The translations under genes were made by a program, and so were the position numbers. A stretch of 49,334 bases of DNA from SURF-21 sp964529285 (GTDB lineage: Bacteria > Actinomycetota > Geothermincolia > Geothermincolales > RBG-13-55-18). Shown here in pieces: positions 1 to 8,002 of the stretch. The stretch spans positions 1-49,334 of the forward strand of contig CAZGWK010000024.1 of NCBI GenBank assembly GCA_964529285.1. Direction: 5' to 3'. The notes below the pieces were generated by a model that made no database searches, had not been told where the DNA came from, and saw nothing but the letters and a program-made list of their open reading frames with translations. Position 1 is the first letter of the stretch, and each line of letters opens with the position of its first letter.

Positions 1-95
1 CCACCACCGTGACCTCGGACCAGCCGGTGGTGGCGGAACGGGCCATGTACGGAGCGAGCCGCACCTGGGCCCACGACTCCATCGGCGCGTATTAG
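1..95 (+). CDS. C-terminal end of a surface-repeat protein (partial)
   Basis: An open frame enters from the left edge (frame starting at base 3) and stops with TAG at 93-95, giving the last 30 residues. It contains PVVAERAMY, which matches the end motif of the four repeats in the polysaccharide deacetylase at 19415-21358 (for example PVVAERSQYF). The neighbour is therefore probably another secreted or cell-surface protein with the same roughly 100-residue repeats. The stop codon touches the first base of the inverted-repeat element at 95-228, so that element sits exactly at the gene end. The full protein and its N-terminal domain lie outside the window. Confidence 0.7.
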   Translation, partial: TTVTSDQPVVAERAMYGASRTWAHDSIGAY

Positions 96-228
96 GGGTC
101 AGAGCCAAAATATTGACGTCACCATGCAGAACATTACGTATGGCGGTGAAAAAGTCAATCCCTAAGCTCTTACCCCAAATCGTTCTCGCGCATGGATGTA
201 AAAAGGTCAATATTTGAGACCTGACCCC
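95..228. repeat. 134-bp MITE-like element with 23-bp inverted ends
   Basis: The left end at 95-117 (GGGGTCAGAGCC then AAAATATTGAC) and the right end at 206-228 are inverted copies, matching at 19 of 23 positions by eye. The core has no coding capacity. The termini resemble the second element at 29501-29607 (GGGGTCAGGTCTTG start). I infer a non-autonomous mobile or REP-like element; no transposase is in the window. TTA flanks both sides (92-94 and 229-231), a possible short target duplication. It lies between the end of the left repeat protein and the FGGY kinase. Confidence 0.7.
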
Positions 229-229
229 T

Positions 230-235
230 TATAAT
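230..235 (+). promoter_or_regulatory. Possible -10 box for the FGGY kinase gene
   Basis: TATAAT sits directly after the right end of the inverted-repeat element, 57 bases before the kinase start. No good -35 hexamer is visible at normal spacing, so this is a weak call. Confidence 0.3.
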
Positions 236-291
236 AAGAGGCGAGGCAGGCTGGGTTACGCAGAGGCATAGCATAGGATTGGGGGCCTTGC

Positions 292-1857
292 ATGGATGGT
301 AAATATATCCTGGTCAACGACGTAGGAACGACCGGCATCAGGGCGGTACTCTTCGACAAAGAGAACAGAGTCGTCCGCGATTTCTACGAGGAAATACCAC
401 AGATCTATCCGAAACCCGGATGGACGGAACAGGACCCGGCGGTCCTCTTCGAGCGCTGCGTCGATTTGACGAGGAAAGTCCTGGACGAGGCAGGCATAGC
501 GGCCGCGGACATCGCGGCAATGGGCATAGCTACCCAGAGAGCGACCAGCATGATATGGGATGCGGAGACGGGTGAGCCGGTCTACAACGCCATAACCTGG
601 CAGGACACGAGGATGTCGGACGAATGCGAAAAGATCAACCACAGCACCCTTTTCAGACTACTCCACCTCGCGGGCGGAGCATACCAGAGGATAGCGCCCC
701 TGAGCGAGGGCCTGCGCAGGAACCTGGTGGGAAAGATGCTCATCACCGCGGCGCATTTTACCGTTACCCCCGCCCAGTCCTCGGCACATGCCCGCTGGGT
801 GCTGGACAACGTCCCGGGCGCGAAGGAGAAGGCCGCCGCCGGCCGGCTGCGCATGGGGACCGTGGATACCTGGCTCGTATGGAACTACACCAGGGGAGCG
901 GTACACGCTACCGACTATTCCAACGTCAGCGCCACCGGTATGTACGACCCCTTCGGGATGAAATGGAGCACGTTACTTCTCAAGCCCTTCAAGCTCCCCG
1001 GGGGCCTGGTCTTTCCCGAGATAAGGGAGACCAGCGGCGACTTCGGCGTTACCGAGGCTTTCGGAGATCCCATACCGATCAGGTGCGTCGTGGCAGACCA
1101 GCAGGCGGCCTTGTTCGCGGAAGCTTGTTTCGAAAGCGGCAGCGTTAAATGTACCAATGGCACGGGGGCCTTTATCGATATGAACACCGGCGAAGAGCCC
1201 ATGGCTTCCATCAACAAACTGACCCCCCTCATCGCCTGGAAGATAGAGGGAAAGACCACGTACATGATGGAGGGGATCATATCCAGCGCCGGGTCCTCCA
1301 TACAGTGGCTTAGGGACAACCTGCAGATAATAAAGGAGGCCTCGGAGTCCGAGCGGCTCGCCATGTCCTGCGATGACTGTGGCGGGGTATACGTGGTCCC
1401 CGCCTTCACCGGTCTCACCGCGCCCTACTGGGACCCCTTCGCACGCGGCACGGTCATCGGCCTCACCCGCGGTACGACGAAGGAACAGGTGGTCAGGGCG
1501 ACCCTGGAGTCCATCGCCTACCAGTGCAAGGATGTGATCGAGGCGATGCAGAAGGACACCGGGATAGAGGTAAAGAGCATCAAGGCCGACGGAGGAGCGT
1601 CGGCCAACGACTTCCTGTTGAGCTTTCTTGCGGACATACTGGATGTAAAGGTTGAGCGTCCCGAGATGCTCGAGGCCACGGCCCTGGGTGCGGCTTTCCT
1701 GGCCGGGATAGCCGCGGGGATGTGGAAATACCCCGACGATATAACGCGCATACGCCGCGTCGACCGCGTATTCGATTCGCACATGGATGCGAAAACCCGC
1801 GATTCCCTGTACGCGGGATGGAAGAAGGCAGTACAGCGAGCGAGCAATTGGGCTTGA
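292..1857 (+). CDS. FGGY-family carbohydrate kinase, glycerol-kinase-like
   Basis: The 521-residue protein has the glycerol kinase layout: an N-terminal ATPase lobe with DVGTTGIRAVLFD at 10-22, the catalytic Asp at about 269 in ADQQAALF, and a C-terminal FGGY lobe with APYWDPFARG at 377-386 and DGGASAND at 433-440. It would phosphorylate a polyol or sugar in the cytoplasm with ATP. Two glycerol contacts known from E. coli GlpK appear changed: the NQRET motif is TQRAT (Glu84 position is Ala) and the Tyr135 position reads Ala in TPAQSS. A longer stretch is also present around residues 115-165. The substrate may therefore not be glycerol. It stands alone, with a weak G-rich ribosome site just upstream, and ends before the promoter of the acyl-CoA dehydrogenase operon. 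Confidence 0.85.
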   Translation: MDGKYILVNDVGTTGIRAVLFDKENRVVRDFYEEIPQIYPKPGWTEQDPAVLFERCVDLTRKVLDEAGIAAADIAAMGIATQRATSMIWDAETGEPVYNAITWQDTRMSDECEKINHSTLFRLLHLAGGAYQRIAPLSEGLRRNLVGKMLITAAHFTVTPAQSSAHARWVLDNVPGAKEKAAAGRLRMGTVDTWLVWNYTRGAVHATDYSNVSATGMYDPFGMKWSTLLLKPFKLPGGLVFPEIRETSGDFGVTEAFGDPIPIRCVVADQQAALFAEACFESGSVKCTNGTGAFIDMNTGEEPMASINKLTPLIAWKIEGKTTYMMEGIISSAGSSIQWLRDNLQIIKEASESERLAMSCDDCGGVYVVPAFTGLTAPYWDPFARGTVIGLTRGTTKEQVVRATLESIAYQCKDVIEAMQKDTGIEVKSIKADGGASANDFLLSFLADILDVKVERPEMLEATALGAAFLAGIAAGMWKYPDDITRIRRVDRVFDSHMDAKTRDSLYAGWKKAVQRASNWA

Positions 1858-1883
1858 ATCCTGCTGTATACGTAAATCCTGCG

Positions 1884-1913
1884 TTGACACGTGACGGGAC
1901 ATGAGGCTACAAT
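1884..1913 (+). promoter_or_regulatory. Sigma70-type promoter of the acyl-CoA dehydrogenase operon
   Basis: A consensus -35 TTGACA at 1884-1889 and a -10 TACAAT at 1908-1913 are separated by 18 bases, predicting transcription from about 1920. It is the clearest promoter in the window and reads into the operon starting at 2085. Confidence 0.7.
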
Positions 1914-1924
1914 GCATTGCAATA

Positions 1925-1950
1925 AATTAACGTTTACGTTAACGTTAATT
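1925..1950. promoter_or_regulatory. Palindromic operator with three ACGT units
   Basis: Ten-base arms (AATTAACGTT and its inverse) surround a 6-base centre, and ACGT recurs at 1930, 1936 and 1942 with a 6-base period. It lies just after the predicted transcription start of the operon, where a bound repressor would block transcription. ACGT-rich palindromes of this kind are what I recall for LiuR, a MerR-family regulator of branched-chain acyl-CoA breakdown. The operon encodes a MerR protein, which is the obvious candidate to bind here; the nearby TetR proteins are alternatives. Confidence 0.65.
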
Positions 1951-2084
1951 TAGAGTGCGGTATGTTTCAGCCACATGGGAGTCTCGAGAGAACCTTGATA
2001 TGCGCACCACCCGGGGAAACCCATGGCAAAGCGGATTAGGCGGCATGGAGATCGCAGATGCGATCGTCTATGAAGGAGGTACCC

Positions 2085-3725
2085 ATGACCCTTCCTGACA
2101 GGAACAACCCCTACAGTTTCAACGACTATCTGGAGTGGCGCAACAGCGTCGATTATTACGCGGATGACCCGTTTCTCCAGACAATGGTGCGGGAGTTCGC
2201 GGGTCACGAAGCGGAGGAAGTCGACAGGGAAGCAAGGGAGTTCTCGAAGAAGGTGTCTTTCCGCTGGCGCGATTTCGCCGCAAGGATCGCTACGCCGGAA
2301 AACCGTCCCTACATGATGCATTACGACGGCCACAAGAACCGCATCGACCGCATCGTCAGGCCGTATGAACTAGAGGTAATGGAAAAAGAGGTCTTTGGTG
2401 AGGGCCTCTTCTCCGGCAGGGCAACGCCGTGGACACGTTTCGTCAAGATCGCTCTCCTCAGCCAGAACTCAGAGGCCGGCGTCCTCTGCCCCATAGCCTG
2501 CACGTGGGGCCTGGTGGCGCTGCTGGAGGAGTTCGCAGACGCTCCGCATACCGAGCGCATCCTCGAACATGCAAAGGAAGGGATAGACGGCGATTTCGCC
2601 ATAGGCGCTCAGTTCGTAACCGAGATACAGGGAGGCTCCGACGTTCCCGCAAATCTCCTTGAAGCCGCGGAGGAGGAGGAGGGCGCCTGGCGCCTCTATG
2701 GCAACAAATTCTTCTGCTCCGCCGCCCATGCCGATTACGCGGTGGTCACGGCCAAAGCCCGGCAGTCCGAGAGGGTGGGGCTTTTTGTCGTCCCCATGTG
2801 GCTTGCGGGAGATAAAGAAAAGGAGATACGCAACGGCTATACCATCGATCGACTGAAATGGAAGCTGGGGACCGTGGAGCTTCCCACCGCCGAGATCACC
2901 TTCGACGGCGCCCTGGCCTATCCCGTAGGGCCGCTCGACCGCGGCGTTGCCAACGTGGTGGGTATCGTGCTGACCCTCTCCCGACTCGTGGTGGGCATCG
3001 GCATGAGCAGCGGCATGCTGCGGGGACTGCGGGAGGGTAAAAAGTACGCCGAGTTCCGCACGGCCTTCGGGCTTCCCATCGCTTCCTTCCCCATGGCTGC
3101 AGGCCAGATCGCAGGGATGGAACATGCCGCCAGGCGCAGCGTAGCGGCATGTTTCAAGCTTTACAGGGACTTCATAGCACTGCCGGGCGGTCTGGCGCCG
3201 GGCCTTACCGCGCACGAGCCCCTGGACCTCAAGAGAAAGCGCTTCGACGTGCGCCAGCTGGTCATGCTGCAGAAGATCACCACCGCGTCAGATGCCAACG
3301 ACATGTCTCGACTGGGCATAAGCGTTTTCGGGGGCCACGGCGTAATGGAGGACTTCTGCTCTTTTCCCCGCATGCTCAGGGACGGTCTGGTGAACGAACT
3401 CTGGGAGGGGCCGCGCAACGTGCTCCTGACGCAGATGCACCGTGATTTCCATCGCGTCAGCGAATGGTATCCGGCGGCCGATTGCATAGCCAGCATACTC
3501 CGCGGCGCGGACCAGGACGCTATCGAGGATTACGCGGCGGAGGCAATGGAGCTCCTGGCCGTTCCGCATCTCTTCGAGATGGACCAGAGGACCCTGGAGA
3601 TATGCGACAGGTGGGATGATTTCTGCGCGCGGCTGTTCCATGCCTATCAGGATCTCGCGCTGGCCGAAGCGGAATCGCCTTCAGGCGAGGGCACGGCTCA
3701 GGTCGCAGAGCTCGCGAGAAAATGA
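2085..3725 (+). CDS. Acyl-CoA dehydrogenase, AidB-like branch
   Basis: The 546-residue flavoprotein is predicted to oxidise an acyl-CoA or related thioester. FAD- and substrate-domain motifs are visible: GAQFVTEIQGGSDV (about 182-195) matches the TEKQGGSDV block of AidB-like members. The C-terminal part holds GGHGVMED and LWEGPRN, where Glu takes the classical catalytic-base position of medium-chain dehydrogenases. It is longer than standard 380-410-residue enzymes, as AidB relatives are. The start at 2085 is chosen because GAAGGAGGT ends four bases upstream; an ATG at 2058 has no ribosome site. The gene is first in an operon with a MerR regulator and a second acyl-CoA dehydrogenase, behind the promoter at 1884-1913. 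The exact substrate cannot be read from the sequence. Confidence 0.88.
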   Translation: MTLPDRNNPYSFNDYLEWRNSVDYYADDPFLQTMVREFAGHEAEEVDREAREFSKKVSFRWRDFAARIATPENRPYMMHYDGHKNRIDRIVRPYELEVMEKEVFGEGLFSGRATPWTRFVKIALLSQNSEAGVLCPIACTWGLVALLEEFADAPHTERILEHAKEGIDGDFAIGAQFVTEIQGGSDVPANLLEAAEEEEGAWRLYGNKFFCSAAHADYAVVTAKARQSERVGLFVVPMWLAGDKEKEIRNGYTIDRLKWKLGTVELPTAEITFDGALAYPVGPLDRGVANVVGIVLTLSRLVVGIGMSSGMLRGLREGKKYAEFRTAFGLPIASFPMAAGQIAGMEHAARRSVAACFKLYRDFIALPGGLAPGLTAHEPLDLKRKRFDVRQLVMLQKITTASDANDMSRLGISVFGGHGVMEDFCSFPRMLRDGLVNELWEGPRNVLLTQMHRDFHRVSEWYPAADCIASILRGADQDAIEDYAAEAMELLAVPHLFEMDQRTLEICDRWDDFCARLFHAYQDLALAEAESPSGEGTAQVAELARK

Positions 3726-3748
3726 TTCGGGGGGGTCAAGGCATAACC

Positions 3749-4297
3749 ATGGCGACAAACGATGCTGAAGAGGGCACTCGCGGGAGAACGACCATCTCGG
3801 AGCTGGCGGGGGAGTTCGGGATAACTCCGCGTACCATCAGATATTACGAAGAGTTGGGCCTGCTCTCGCCTCACCGCAATACACCGACCAGCCAGAGGCT
3901 CTATGACGACCGGGACCGGGCGCGCCTGAAGCTGATCCTGCGCGGCAAGCGCTTCGGCTATTCCCTCTCCGAACTGGCGGATGTCCTCGAGCTCTACGAC
4001 GTCGATCCTACCCAGGGCAAACAGATCATGCGCACTCTGGAGTACGGTTTCCAGCATATCCGGGAGATAGACGAAAGGATCGGCGAGCTGCTGGAGATCC
4101 GCGCGGAGATGCTGGAGTTCGCCGCGGCTTTCGTGAAGATCCTCAAACGGGAAGAGAGCGAGCACGAGGGGGCAAAGGATTTCACGGCCTTCGCCGGCGA
4201 AGTTATCAGGGAGTTGGAAGACAGGCAATTCGGCGCAGGGCATGGTTCCGGCAATACACTGCTCGGGACTGGACCGCGGGACGAAAAAGCCGTATAG
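3749..4297 (+). CDS. MerR-family transcriptional regulator
   Basis: The 182-residue protein has an N-terminal winged helix typical of MerR proteins: TISELAGEFGITPRTIRYYEELGLLSP near residues 15-41, followed by RLYDDRDRARLKLI and then a long helix that would form the dimer coiled coil. The C-terminal tail carries no Cys cluster, so a metal sensor is unlikely; sensing of an acyl-CoA is plausible from context, as in LiuR. The start at 3749 follows AAGG. An alternative ATG at 3722 overlaps the previous stop codon (ATGA) but has no ribosome site. It lies between two acyl-CoA dehydrogenase genes and is the best candidate to bind the ACGT palindrome at 1925-1950. Confidence 0.85.
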   Translation: MATNDAEEGTRGRTTISELAGEFGITPRTIRYYEELGLLSPHRNTPTSQRLYDDRDRARLKLILRGKRFGYSLSELADVLELYDVDPTQGKQIMRTLEYGFQHIREIDERIGELLEIRAEMLEFAAAFVKILKREESEHEGAKDFTAFAGEVIRELEDRQFGAGHGSGNTLLGTGPRDEKAV

Positions 4298-4359
4298 CGT
4301 AATAGAGGAGAGAAGATGGACTCTGTGATTATGCCGCATGGAACCGGGGAGGGATGAAT

Positions 4360-5595
4360 ATGTTCGATTTCATCATGACGGACGAGCAGATGGACCTGCA
4401 GCAGGAGGCGTGCGACCTGGTGAGCTGGGTGCCGCGCCAGTTGATCCTGGACATGGACGCGATGATCGCGCCCTTTCCCGGGTTCTTCCTTCAGGAGGCG
4501 GGTAAGCGCAATCTGCTCGGTCTGCGTTTTCCGCGTGAATACGGGGGAAGGGGGCTGAAATGGGAGGATGAGGTTATCGCCATCTCAGAGATGTCCCTGG
4601 TGGGAGTACCACTGACCTGCCTGTACTCCCTGGTGAGTATCGTCGGGGAGTGCATAGTGCAGTTCGGTAACGAAGACCACAGGCAGCGGTTCCTGGTGCC
4701 CACCCTGAAAGGGGAAAAGGTCTGCGCGGAGGCTCTCACCGAACCCCGCGGCGGCTCCGATTTCTTCGGCGCGACCTGCACGGCGCGCCGCGAGGGCGAT
4801 CATTATATCCTGCACGGTCAGAAAAGGTTTATCGTGGGCGCGGAGGGAGCCGACTACTTCATGGTCTATGCACGCACCGACCTTGATGCCCCGCCCCGCG
4901 ACGGGTTGAGCTGCTTTCTGGTGGAAAGAGACGAAAGCGTAGAGGTAAAGACCGTCTACGGCCTCATGGGCGCGCGGGGCAGCGGAACCGGGAGGGTGCT
5001 CTTCCGCGATACGAGGGTGCCGGCCGAGAACCTGGTGGGGGAGGAAAACGGGGCCTCGCACATCTTCTACCGCATGATGGTGCCGGAGCGCATGACCTCC
5101 GCAGCGGGCTGCGTCGGTGCCGCGCGTGAGGCCATCGAAATCGCGGCGCGCTACACGACCAGGCGCAAAGCTTTCGGCATGCAGATAAAGAACTTCCAGG
5201 CTGTATCCTTCATGATCGCGGAGAGCCTTATTAAACTGGATTCCATGGCCAGCCTGATCTGGATGACCGCCAGGGCCATAGATGAAGGCGTCCCCCACGG
5301 GCGCATGAGGCGCATGGTCTCCGAGTCCAAGAAATACGCCACGGAGGCGGTATGGGACATCGTCTATAACGCCATGCAGGCCATGGGAGGGATCGCTTAC
5401 ACCAACGTGTATCCCATAGAGAGGATGCTGCGCGACTGCCGCCTGCTCTCCATATGGACGGGCACAAACGAGGTCATGAACCTCATCATCCAGCACGAGT
5501 TCTACAAGGAGCTGGAGGAGAAAGTGCGCGGCAAGCGCGAGGTTGAGTTCGACGCCCCCGAGGCTTACAACGAGGAAGAGAAAATCTACGAGTAG
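4360..5595 (+). CDS. Acyl-CoA dehydrogenase
   Basis: The 411-residue protein has the usual length and all the main blocks: EALTEPRGGSDF (FAD/substrate site), GSGTGRVLF, RKAFGMQIKNFQAVSFMIAE, and a C-terminal RMLRDCRLLSIWTGTNE. The usual catalytic Glu in the YEGT motif is Thr here (IWTGT). A Glu at about residue 243, in MVPERMTSAAG, sits where isovaleryl-CoA and long-chain dehydrogenases carry their base. The enzyme is therefore likely active with an isovaleryl/long-chain-type active site. The start at 4360 follows GGGGAGGG with good spacing; the ATG at 4354 touches that site. Its last ten bases overlap the 3' end of the convergent TetR gene. Confidence 0.88.
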   Translation: MFDFIMTDEQMDLQQEACDLVSWVPRQLILDMDAMIAPFPGFFLQEAGKRNLLGLRFPREYGGRGLKWEDEVIAISEMSLVGVPLTCLYSLVSIVGECIVQFGNEDHRQRFLVPTLKGEKVCAEALTEPRGGSDFFGATCTARREGDHYILHGQKRFIVGAEGADYFMVYARTDLDAPPRDGLSCFLVERDESVEVKTVYGLMGARGSGTGRVLFRDTRVPAENLVGEENGASHIFYRMMVPERMTSAAGCVGAAREAIEIAARYTTRRKAFGMQIKNFQAVSFMIAESLIKLDSMASLIWMTARAIDEGVPHGRMRRMVSESKKYATEAVWDIVYNAMQAMGGIAYTNVYPIERMLRDCRLLSIWTGTNEVMNLIIQHEFYKELEEKVRGKREVEFDAPEAYNEEEKIYE

Positions 5596-6200
5596 GGGCG
5601 GGGAGCGAGGGAGGCCAGGAAGGGTTTGGTCAGGACCGACGCGGCTTCTTCCCCCCGGCTGATGAGCCAGTCCTCCTCGCAGGCCTGCATGTAGGCGAGG
5701 AAGAAGAACATCAGTACCAGTATCCAGGAGACGAAGGAAGGGTCTATGTCCGGGTCAAGGGTGCCTTCCTCGATACCCGTTTTCATCAGCCCCTCTATCT
5801 CCTCGGCGCGCTCGTCCAGCAGCGCTTCGATGTTCTCCTGGAATTCCCTGGTAGCGGCCTCGGAGATGGTGTTGACCACAATGCGCGACATATCGGGGTT
5901 TTCCAGCCCGAACTTGAGGTGGTTGCGCATCAGGGCTTCGGCCAGCTCGCTGAAGTCCTGCGCCGGCGGCAACTCGCTCCATAGGTTGTTGACGATGGAG
6001 GAATAGACCTCGTTGCGCACGGCATAGAAGAGTTCCCGCTTGGTGGGGAAGTAACGGTAGATTGCCCGCTTGGTAATACCCGCCGCGTTTGCGATGTCCG
6101 TTACGGAGGCTCCATCGTAGTTCTTGGCCGCGAAGGCCTTGATGGCGGAATCGATGATCTGCTGCCTGCGGTTTCCGCGCTTACCGTATTTGCCCGCCAT
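5586..6200 (-). CDS. TetR-family transcriptional regulator
   Basis: The 204-residue protein has the TetR DNA-binding domain at its N-terminus, with SVTDIANAAGITKRAIYRYF around residues 33-52, and an all-helical ligand domain after it. A C-terminal stretch, FVSWILVLMFFFLAYMQA, is very hydrophobic and may line the ligand pocket. GGAGGGGG precedes the start. It begins one base after the stop of the next upstream TetR gene, so the two are probably translationally coupled, and its 3' end overlaps the acyl-CoA dehydrogenase stop by ten bases. A role in acyl-CoA or lipid gene control is inferred from position only. Confidence 0.85.
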   Translation of the reverse strand: MAGKYGKRGNRRQQIIDSAIKAFAAKNYDGASVTDIANAAGITKRAIYRYFPTKRELFYAVRNEVYSSIVNNLWSELPPAQDFSELAEALMRNHLKFGLENPDMSRIVVNTISEAATREFQENIEALLDERAEEIEGLMKTGIEEGTLDPDIDPSFVSWILVLMFFFLAYMQACEEDWLISRGEEAASVLTKPFLASLAPRPYS

Positions 6201-6201
6201 C

Positions 6202-6822
6202 TCAATCCCCCTCCGGCTCCGGCGCGGATGAAATCGTCGCGAGCATGCGATCGATGAGGTCCATGTAAACGTCTTTCTGTTGGAACGGAACATGCAATCC
6301 GAGGGCGTTGGCGATATAGACTATCTCCACCAGGGAGATGAAGCTCCAGGCAAAATCGTCGGCATTCATCTCTTGCGTGGCGGCGCCCTGCCGCTGCGCT
6401 TCCTCCAGCATGTAGGTGATTGCTTCATGCAGGCGGTGCAGGCGTTCGACCGGCGATCTGCGCAGGCCGCCCTTTCCCAGTTCGGGGATAGAGTAATAGT
6501 AGGCTCGCATCTTGCTGCGGTGGCGCGCGGTGTAATCGAATGCCGCCTCCGCTGCCTCCCGCAGCCCCTCCAGGAGGGTCTTTCTCTTCACGACGCGTTT
6601 CGCCACATAACTGGAGATCTCATCTACCGCTTGATTGCGCATCGAATCCACGATTTCGCGCTTGTCCTGGAAGTGCTGGTAGAGCACCGGCTCGGTGACA
6701 TCGGCCTCGGCGGCGATATCCGCGGTGGTGCAGCTGTAATAGCCTTTTCGGGCAAGGCAGTGCTCGGCGGCCTTGAGGATGCTCTGCTTTCTTTTCTCCG
6801 CCGGCAGTCTCCGCTTCGCCAT
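6202..6822 (-). CDS. TetR-family transcriptional regulator
   Basis: This 206-residue protein carries a TetR helix-turn-helix (TTADIAAEADVTEPVLYQHF near residues 32-51) after a basic start with many Lys and Arg. The remainder is helical and would bind a small ligand. Its start follows AGGAAACAGGAC. It is the first gene of a two-regulator unit with the TetR gene at 5586-6200, a tight pairing that suggests shared targets or heterodimer formation. Upstream, TAACATAC is repeated at 6911 and 6930 with a 19-base period and may be part of its own control region. Confidence 0.85.
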   Translation of the reverse strand: MAKRRLPAEKRKQSILKAAEHCLARKGYYSCTTADIAAEADVTEPVLYQHFQDKREIVDSMRNQAVDEISSYVAKRVVKRKTLLEGLREAAEAAFDYTARHRSKMRAYYYSIPELGKGGLRRSPVERLHRLHEAITYMLEEAQRQGAATQEMNADDFAWSFISLVEIVYIANALGLHVPFQQKDVYMDLIDRMLATISSAPEPEGD

Positions 6823-7049
6823 GTCCTGTTTCCTTTACCGCATCCGTCAAGTCCACTTTACAGGCCGTTTTACGTGGGGCGATTTAACGTGAAGGTGAAA
6901 CACCACTTACTAACATACAGGAGACATGATAACATACTTCCCGCGCATCCGTTCCTTATCGCGGAGAAGGCCCCGATGTCCGGGGAGAGAATCGCTGCGC
7001 CCGTTTTCCAATGTCGCACTACTTCGCTCGTCGCTCCTTGCGGCCCACC

Positions 7050-7220
7050 TCAGGCGTCCTCCGGCCGGGGCCCGTCCTGCGAGTCCTCTCCCGCGGGTTT
7101 TTCGCCGCCCTCTCTCTCCCTCGATCTCATCTCGAGCCAGGCTCGTATGGCGGCCTTTTTGTCCTCTGCATCCTTCAGGTCGAAGGTAATGCCTTCTATC
7201 TCGATCCTTTTTTCTGCCAT
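7050..7220 (-). CDS. Small hypothetical protein, 56 aa
   Basis: A short frame begins MAEKRIEIEGITFDL and continues with a charged helical stretch (KDAEDKKAAIRAWLE) and an acidic, Pro-rich tail. A G-rich ribosome site (GTGGTGGGG) lies upstream of the start. I do not recognise the family. The reading frame looks protein-like rather than random because of its helix-forming charge pattern, but its size keeps the call tentative. It stands between a TetR gene and a VOC gene on the same strand. Confidence 0.45.
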   Translation of the reverse strand: MAEKRIEIEGITFDLKDAEDKKAAIRAWLEMRSREREGGEKPAGEDSQDGPRPEDA

Positions 7221-7438
7221 TTGCCCCACCACGAAATCAAATAATACAGGAATCGAATATCTTGTCGGCTTGAAGGCAGAGCGACTTGAATATTAATGCG
7301 GGTGCGCAAATCTCGGCTTTGCGAAGGCGACGCCGGTAGTATGGCGGAAGACCCCATGGCATCCGGGTCGCGCCTTAAGAAAATAATTCCAGGAGGATCG
7401 AGATGTTGTCCTGGCGGAGCGGCCCGTGAAGCCGGTTA

Positions 7439-7975
7439 TCAGGGGAACCCGAAGCGGCCTTGGATCCTGGCCAGCAGCTTGAGCATCCCCGGCCACTGGC
7501 GTGCCTTCAGGCCCAGGAAACGTGACTGAATGAACTCGAGGATAACGCCCACCGCGTCAAGAGTATCGAGATAGGCGTAGTCGATGGTCATGCCCAACTG
7601 CTTCAAGGTGCCCCGCTGCAGCACGGCAATGCCGGCTTCGCGGCACGCCTGCAGGCGCTCTTCCAGATTGTCGACTTCGAATCCCAGGTGGTGAAGGCCC
7701 TCCTGGCGCCCCCCCAGGGTGTCAAGGTAAAGATTGCTGCCCGCAAGGATCTGTATCAGCTCCAACTGGATCTTACCCGTGTAGCCCATGCCTATGCGTC
7801 CCTGGACGGTTACTTCCCTTCCGCGGTCGAGGCAGTATTCCGTCTCGCCCTCCAGCACGAGCCAGGGGCCAATGCCGAATACTTCCTCGTATTGCCGGAT
7901 AGAGGCCTCCATGTCTTTGACGTATATACCTACCTGGGAGAGGCGCGGCATTTGCAGATGCTCGAACGGTGACAT
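7439..7975 (-). CDS. VOC-fold (glyoxalase-like) protein
   Basis: The 178-residue protein has the two beta-alpha-beta-beta-beta halves of the vicinal-oxygen-chelate fold: LSQVGIYVKDMEASIRQYEEVFGIGPW at the start, and GLHHLGFEVDNLEERLQACREAG with VGVILEF in the second half. The His in GLHHLG and the Glu in ILEF are likely metal ligands; the first usual His is a Gln (LSQVG). Relatives include methylmalonyl-CoA epimerase, which would fit the acyl-CoA setting, but lactoylglutathione-lyase-like and dioxygenase-like members look similar, so the reaction is open. The start follows a run of five G. A TetR gene lies just upstream on the same strand. Confidence 0.8.
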   Translation of the reverse strand: MSPFEHLQMPRLSQVGIYVKDMEASIRQYEEVFGIGPWLVLEGETEYCLDRGREVTVQGRIGMGYTGKIQLELIQILAGSNLYLDTLGGRQEGLHHLGFEVDNLEERLQACREAGIAVLQRGTLKQLGMTIDYAYLDTLDAVGVILEFIQSRFLGLKARQWPGMLKLLARIQGRFGFP

Positions 7976-8002
7976 GATGAACCCCCTTTAAGGTAAAGCC
8001 GC

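Noticed and set aside
4585..5496. 303-codon frame on the minus strand opposite the acyl-CoA dehydrogenase
   Set aside because: Shadow of a well supported enzyme; no start signal and no family motif.
6280..7296. 338-codon plus-strand frame opposite a TetR gene
   Set aside because: The TetR domain on the minus strand is clear and the plus-strand product is unlike any protein family I know.
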